Assembly (NCBI GenBank): GCA_035621215.1
Contig: CP141729.1
Span: 1,820,944 to 1,884,943, forward strand
Direction: 5' to 3'
DNA length: 64,000 bases
DNA from: Oscillospiraceae bacterium MB08-C2-2
Lineage (GTDB): Bacteria; Bacillota; Clostridia; Oscillospirales; Ruminococcaceae
This document shows positions 61,732 through 64,000 of this stretch, one piece after another (the first letter of the stretch is position 1; the number at the start of each line of letters is the position of its first letter). Made by a program: the position numbers and the translations under genes. A model generated the notes under the pieces. It made no database searches. It was not told where the DNA came from and worked only from the letters and a program-made list of their open reading frames with translations.

Positions 61732-62907
61732 ATGCGGTTTTTACATACCTCCGACTGGCACTTGGGCAAACGGCTTTATGAGTTTTCCCTGCTGGAGGAT
61801 CAGGCTTATTTCTTGGAGGGGCTATACCCTCTTTTGAAGGAAGAAAAGGTGGAAGTGCTGGTGATTGCCGGCGATATTTATGACCGTGCCCTCCCCCCTT
61901 CTGAGGCGGTGGAGCTTTATGATACTGCCCTTTCCCGCATTGTGCGGGACCTTAAAATTCCGGTGCTGGCGATTTCCGGCAACCACGACAGCCCCAGCCG
62001 GTTGGATTTCGGCAGCCGCCTCTATGAATCCAGTGGCTATTATATGGCGGGGCAGGGCCGCCCTGCCGTTAAAAAAATCACCTTAACCGACCGGCACGGC
62101 CCGGTGGTGTTTCATCTGCTGCCCTATTTGGAGCCTGCCGCTGTTCGCAGCTTTTTCCCCGAGGCAAAAGCCCGCACCTTTGATCAGGCCTACGAAGTGA
62201 TGCTGGAGCAGCCTGCAAATCAGCCCCAGCCGGGTCATCGCCATGTGTTGGTGGCCCATGGATTGTTCGGGGCGTTGGGGGAGGAAGGCCGGGAGCTGCT
62301 CACCAGCGAATCGGAAATTCATGTGGGCGGTGTGGATATTGTGGATGGGGGCCGCTTTCGCTCGTATCATTACGGGGCCTTTGGGCATCTGCATGCTCCC
62401 CAGCGGGCAGGCGGCGAGCATCTGCGCTACAGCGGCTCCCCTTTGCCTTATTCCGTTTCAGAGGAGCACCAGAAAAAATCCTGCACCTTGGTGGAGTTGG
62501 ATGCCGCCGGGCAGGTCAAGCTCAGCTTTCTCACCCCACCCCGGCTGCGCAATGTCCGCACCATCCGTGGCAGTCTGGAAGAACTTCTCCGCCGGGATTT
62601 TCACACCGGCTCCTTTGAGGATTATGTTTTTGCCGAGATCACCGACCCCCAGCTTGTTCCCTACCCTATGGAAAAGCTGCGGGTTCTGTTCCCCCATTTG
62701 TTGGGCCTTCGGTTTGTCACCCTCACCCAGCAGCAGGGCTCCCCTTCCTTCAGTGCTCAAAAGGTGGTGGCCAAGCAATCTATGGAGGAGCTTTTTTCCC
62801 GCTTTTACAGCGAAGTGCGGGATAAGGAGCTAACCCCGGACCAGAGGGAGCTTTTGCAGGCGGCCATTGCCCAGACCGAGAACCCCGCAGAGGAGGAAAG
62901 CCTATGA
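61732..62907 (+). CDS. sbcD: DNA double-strand-break nuclease subunit SbcD (Mre11-like)
   Basis: The 391-residue metallophosphoesterase starts at 61732 after GAGGTGAT. Metal-ligand motifs are present in order: HTSDWHLGKRL, GDIYDRALPP, GNHDSPSRLD, and the later AHGLFG and FGHLHAPQ. It works with SbcC to process hairpins and blocked DNA ends. Confidence 0.96.
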   Translation: MRFLHTSDWHLGKRLYEFSLLEDQAYFLEGLYPLLKEEKVEVLVIAGDIYDRALPPSEAVELYDTALSRIVRDLKIPVLAISGNHDSPSRLDFGSRLYESSGYYMAGQGRPAVKKITLTDRHGPVVFHLLPYLEPAAVRSFFPEAKARTFDQAYEVMLEQPANQPQPGHRHVLVAHGLFGALGEEGRELLTSESEIHVGGVDIVDGGRFRSYHYGAFGHLHAPQRAGGEHLRYSGSPLPYSVSEEHQKKSCTLVELDAAGQVKLSFLTPPRLRNVRTIRGSLEELLRRDFHTGSFEDYVFAEITDPQLVPYPMEKLRVLFPHLLGLRFVTLTQQQGSPSFSAQKVVAKQSMEELFSRFYSEVRDKELTPDQRELLQAAIAQTENPAEEESL

Positions 62908-64000
62908 AGCCCACACGATTGGAGCTGTGTGCCTTCGGCCCCTTTGCCGGGGTGGAGATAGTGGATTTCACCCGTCTGGATGGCAGTGTGTTCCTCATCA
63001 CCGGGGATACCGGGGCAGGCAAAACCTCGCTGTTTGATGCGGTTTCCTTTGCCCTTTACGGCGCCGCCAGCAGCCAGAATCGCAAAACTTATACCCTCAA
63101 AAGCCATCATGCGCCGGAGGATACCCTCTGCTATGTTGACCTAACCTTTTCTCTTCACGGCCAAACCTACCGGATTTGGCGCTCTCCCCTGCAAACCGGA
63201 CGCAAGCGGGATGGCTCCCCCAAGGAGCTGGGAGAAAAAGCAGAACTGACCCTGCCGGATGGCAGTATCCTCACCGGCGCCTCCAAGGTTAACACCAAGC
63301 TAGAGGAGCTTTTGGGGCTGGATTACCAGCAGTTTAAGCAAACCACCATGCTGGCGCAGGGGGAGTTTCGCCGCCTGATCGAAGCCAACAGCACCCAAAA
63401 ACAGGAGATTTTCTCCCAAATTTTCGGCACCGCCGCCTACAACCGGCTTGCACAGGTTCTCAGCCGTCAGGAAAGCGCTCTTTCCGCCAAGCTCCGGGAA
63501 AACCGTGATGCTGTGGTGCAGGCCGCCCAAGCCTTGGTGGAGCTGGGGCATGACGGAATCTCCCCGCAGGAAACCCCTTTTTCCGATTCCGCCGCTGTTT
63601 TAGAACAGGTTTATCAAGCAATTAGGGCTAAGGAAACGCTCTATCAAAGCAATGAAAAGGAAATAGTCCGGCTGGAGCTACACCGCAGCCGCCTGAACCC
63701 GGAGGAAGCCCGAGCCTTAAATCAGCAGTTGGAGCGGCTTTCGCTTCTAACTGCCCAGTTAACACAACTGGAAGAGGAAGCACCTGCCCGAGAGGCCCGG
63801 CGCTCACTGCTGGAAAGGCTGACTGGGGCCGATTCCCTGTTTGCCCGGGAGAAGATTATACGCTCCACCCAAAGCAGTGCCAAGGAGGCCGCAGAGACAG
63901 TCACAGCTCTCACCCTTGAGGCAGAACAGCTGGAAAAGCGCCTTGGCGAAACCGATTCTATGCTTCGGGAATTGCCCTCCCTGCGCAAACAGCAGGAACA
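62904..64000 (+). CDS. sbcC: DNA repair ATPase SbcC (Rad50-like), N-terminal part, runs off window
   Basis: The start ATGA overlaps the sbcD stop. About 365 residues are visible: MKPTRLELCAFGPFAG, Walker A GDTGAGKTSLFDAV, the Q-loop TMLAQGEFRRLIEA and then the beginning of the long coiled coil rich in Leu, Glu and Gln. The second coil and Walker B half lie beyond the right edge. Confidence 0.95.
   Translation, partial: MKPTRLELCAFGPFAGVEIVDFTRLDGSVFLITGDTGAGKTSLFDAVSFALYGAASSQNRKTYTLKSHHAPEDTLCYVDLTFSLHGQTYRIWRSPLQTGRKRDGSPKELGEKAELTLPDGSILTGASKVNTKLEELLGLDYQQFKQTTMLAQGEFRRLIEANSTQKQEIFSQIFGTAAYNRLAQVLSRQESALSAKLRENRDAVVQAAQALVELGHDGISPQETPFSDSAAVLEQVYQAIRAKETLYQSNEKEIVRLELHRSRLNPEEARALNQQLERLSLLTAQLTQLEEEAPAREARRSLLERLTGADSLFAREKIIRSTQSSAKEAAETVTALTLEAEQLEKRLGETDSMLRELPSLRKQQE

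Noticed and set aside
1-64000. CRISPR arrays, prophage, transposases, tRNA or rRNA genes
   Set aside because: No regularly spaced direct repeats, integrase or transposase motifs, or cloverleaf tRNA sequences with T-loop GTTCRA signatures were seen.

Overview
The window (about 50% GC, strong purine-rich ribosome binding sites, tightly packed operons) looks like the chromosome of an anaerobic, flagellated, probably spore-forming member of the Clostridia, most likely of the Oscillospiraceae/Ruminococcaceae type. The reasons are the complete oxygen-independent (CbiD/CbiG/CbiK type) cobalamin pathway, a SigD-type promoter in front of fliD, a YtvI-like AI-2E family protein and Firmicute gene sets (PheB-type ACT protein with hom, thrB and lysC). 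I saw no insertion sequences, prophage, CRISPR array, tRNA or rRNA. The organism assignment is inference.

Region 1 (1-9250, minus strand): the start of a GntR regulator, a small operon cyuA-like cysteine desulfidase / deoC / ribokinase-family kinase, a full branched-chain-amino-acid-type ABC transporter (livFGMHK) and a small ATC-hydrolase-like protein. A FadR-type GntR regulator (9663-10334, plus) is divergent, with a perfect 14-bp inverted repeat between it and the hydrolase.

Region 2 (10413-26416, minus strand): one 15.6-kb cobalamin operon. A consensus promoter and a cobalamin riboswitch with an intrinsic terminator precede btuF-btuC-btuD-cbiK-cbiD-cbiL-cbiF-cbiG-cbiH-cbiJ-cbiET-cbiA-cbiB-cobD-cbiP-cbiC. 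It covers uptake, cobalt insertion, the corrin ring, amidation and aminopropanol attachment. Lower-ligand assembly genes (cobU/S/T) and cobalt transport are not in the window.

Region 3 (26486-29625): a C39-like lipoprotein protease with a foldable leader, then rpsB and tsf on the minus strand with a structured repeat between them.

Region 4 (30200-42122): chemotaxis (cheA with a duplicated P2 domain, cheW, cheR, cheB), flagellar cap and chaperones (a very large fliD, fliS, fliT-like), an orphan solute-binding protein and an AI-2E family membrane protein. An 870-bp gene-free stretch full of hairpins follows (42123-42993).

Region 5 (42994-46979): aspartate-family amino acid genes: ACT/HTH protein, hom, thrB, lysC, ending at a strong bidirectional terminator.

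Region 6 (47089-60308): the most interesting part, an apparently complete catabolic island. A PrpR-like regulator with a degenerate AAA+ domain is divergent from a DUF1537 acid-sugar kinase, an iron-type alcohol dehydrogenase, a DapA-family lyase, a PdxA2-type dehydrogenase, a second LivKHMGF transporter, an SDR dehydrogenase and a cytosolic sialidase-fold protein. The set suggests import of an acidic sugar derivative, cleavage, and passage through a four-carbon acid phosphate to triose phosphate. The substrate is unknown.

Region 7 (60386-64000): a DegT-type aminotransferase (minus) and the sbcD-sbcC nuclease genes (plus), with sbcC running off the window.

Across the window there is a dispersed intergenic repeat of about 180 bp made of several hairpins (8507-8690, 28510-28686 and a diverged copy at 33427-33569). 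Paired base changes in its stems indicate a selected folded structure.
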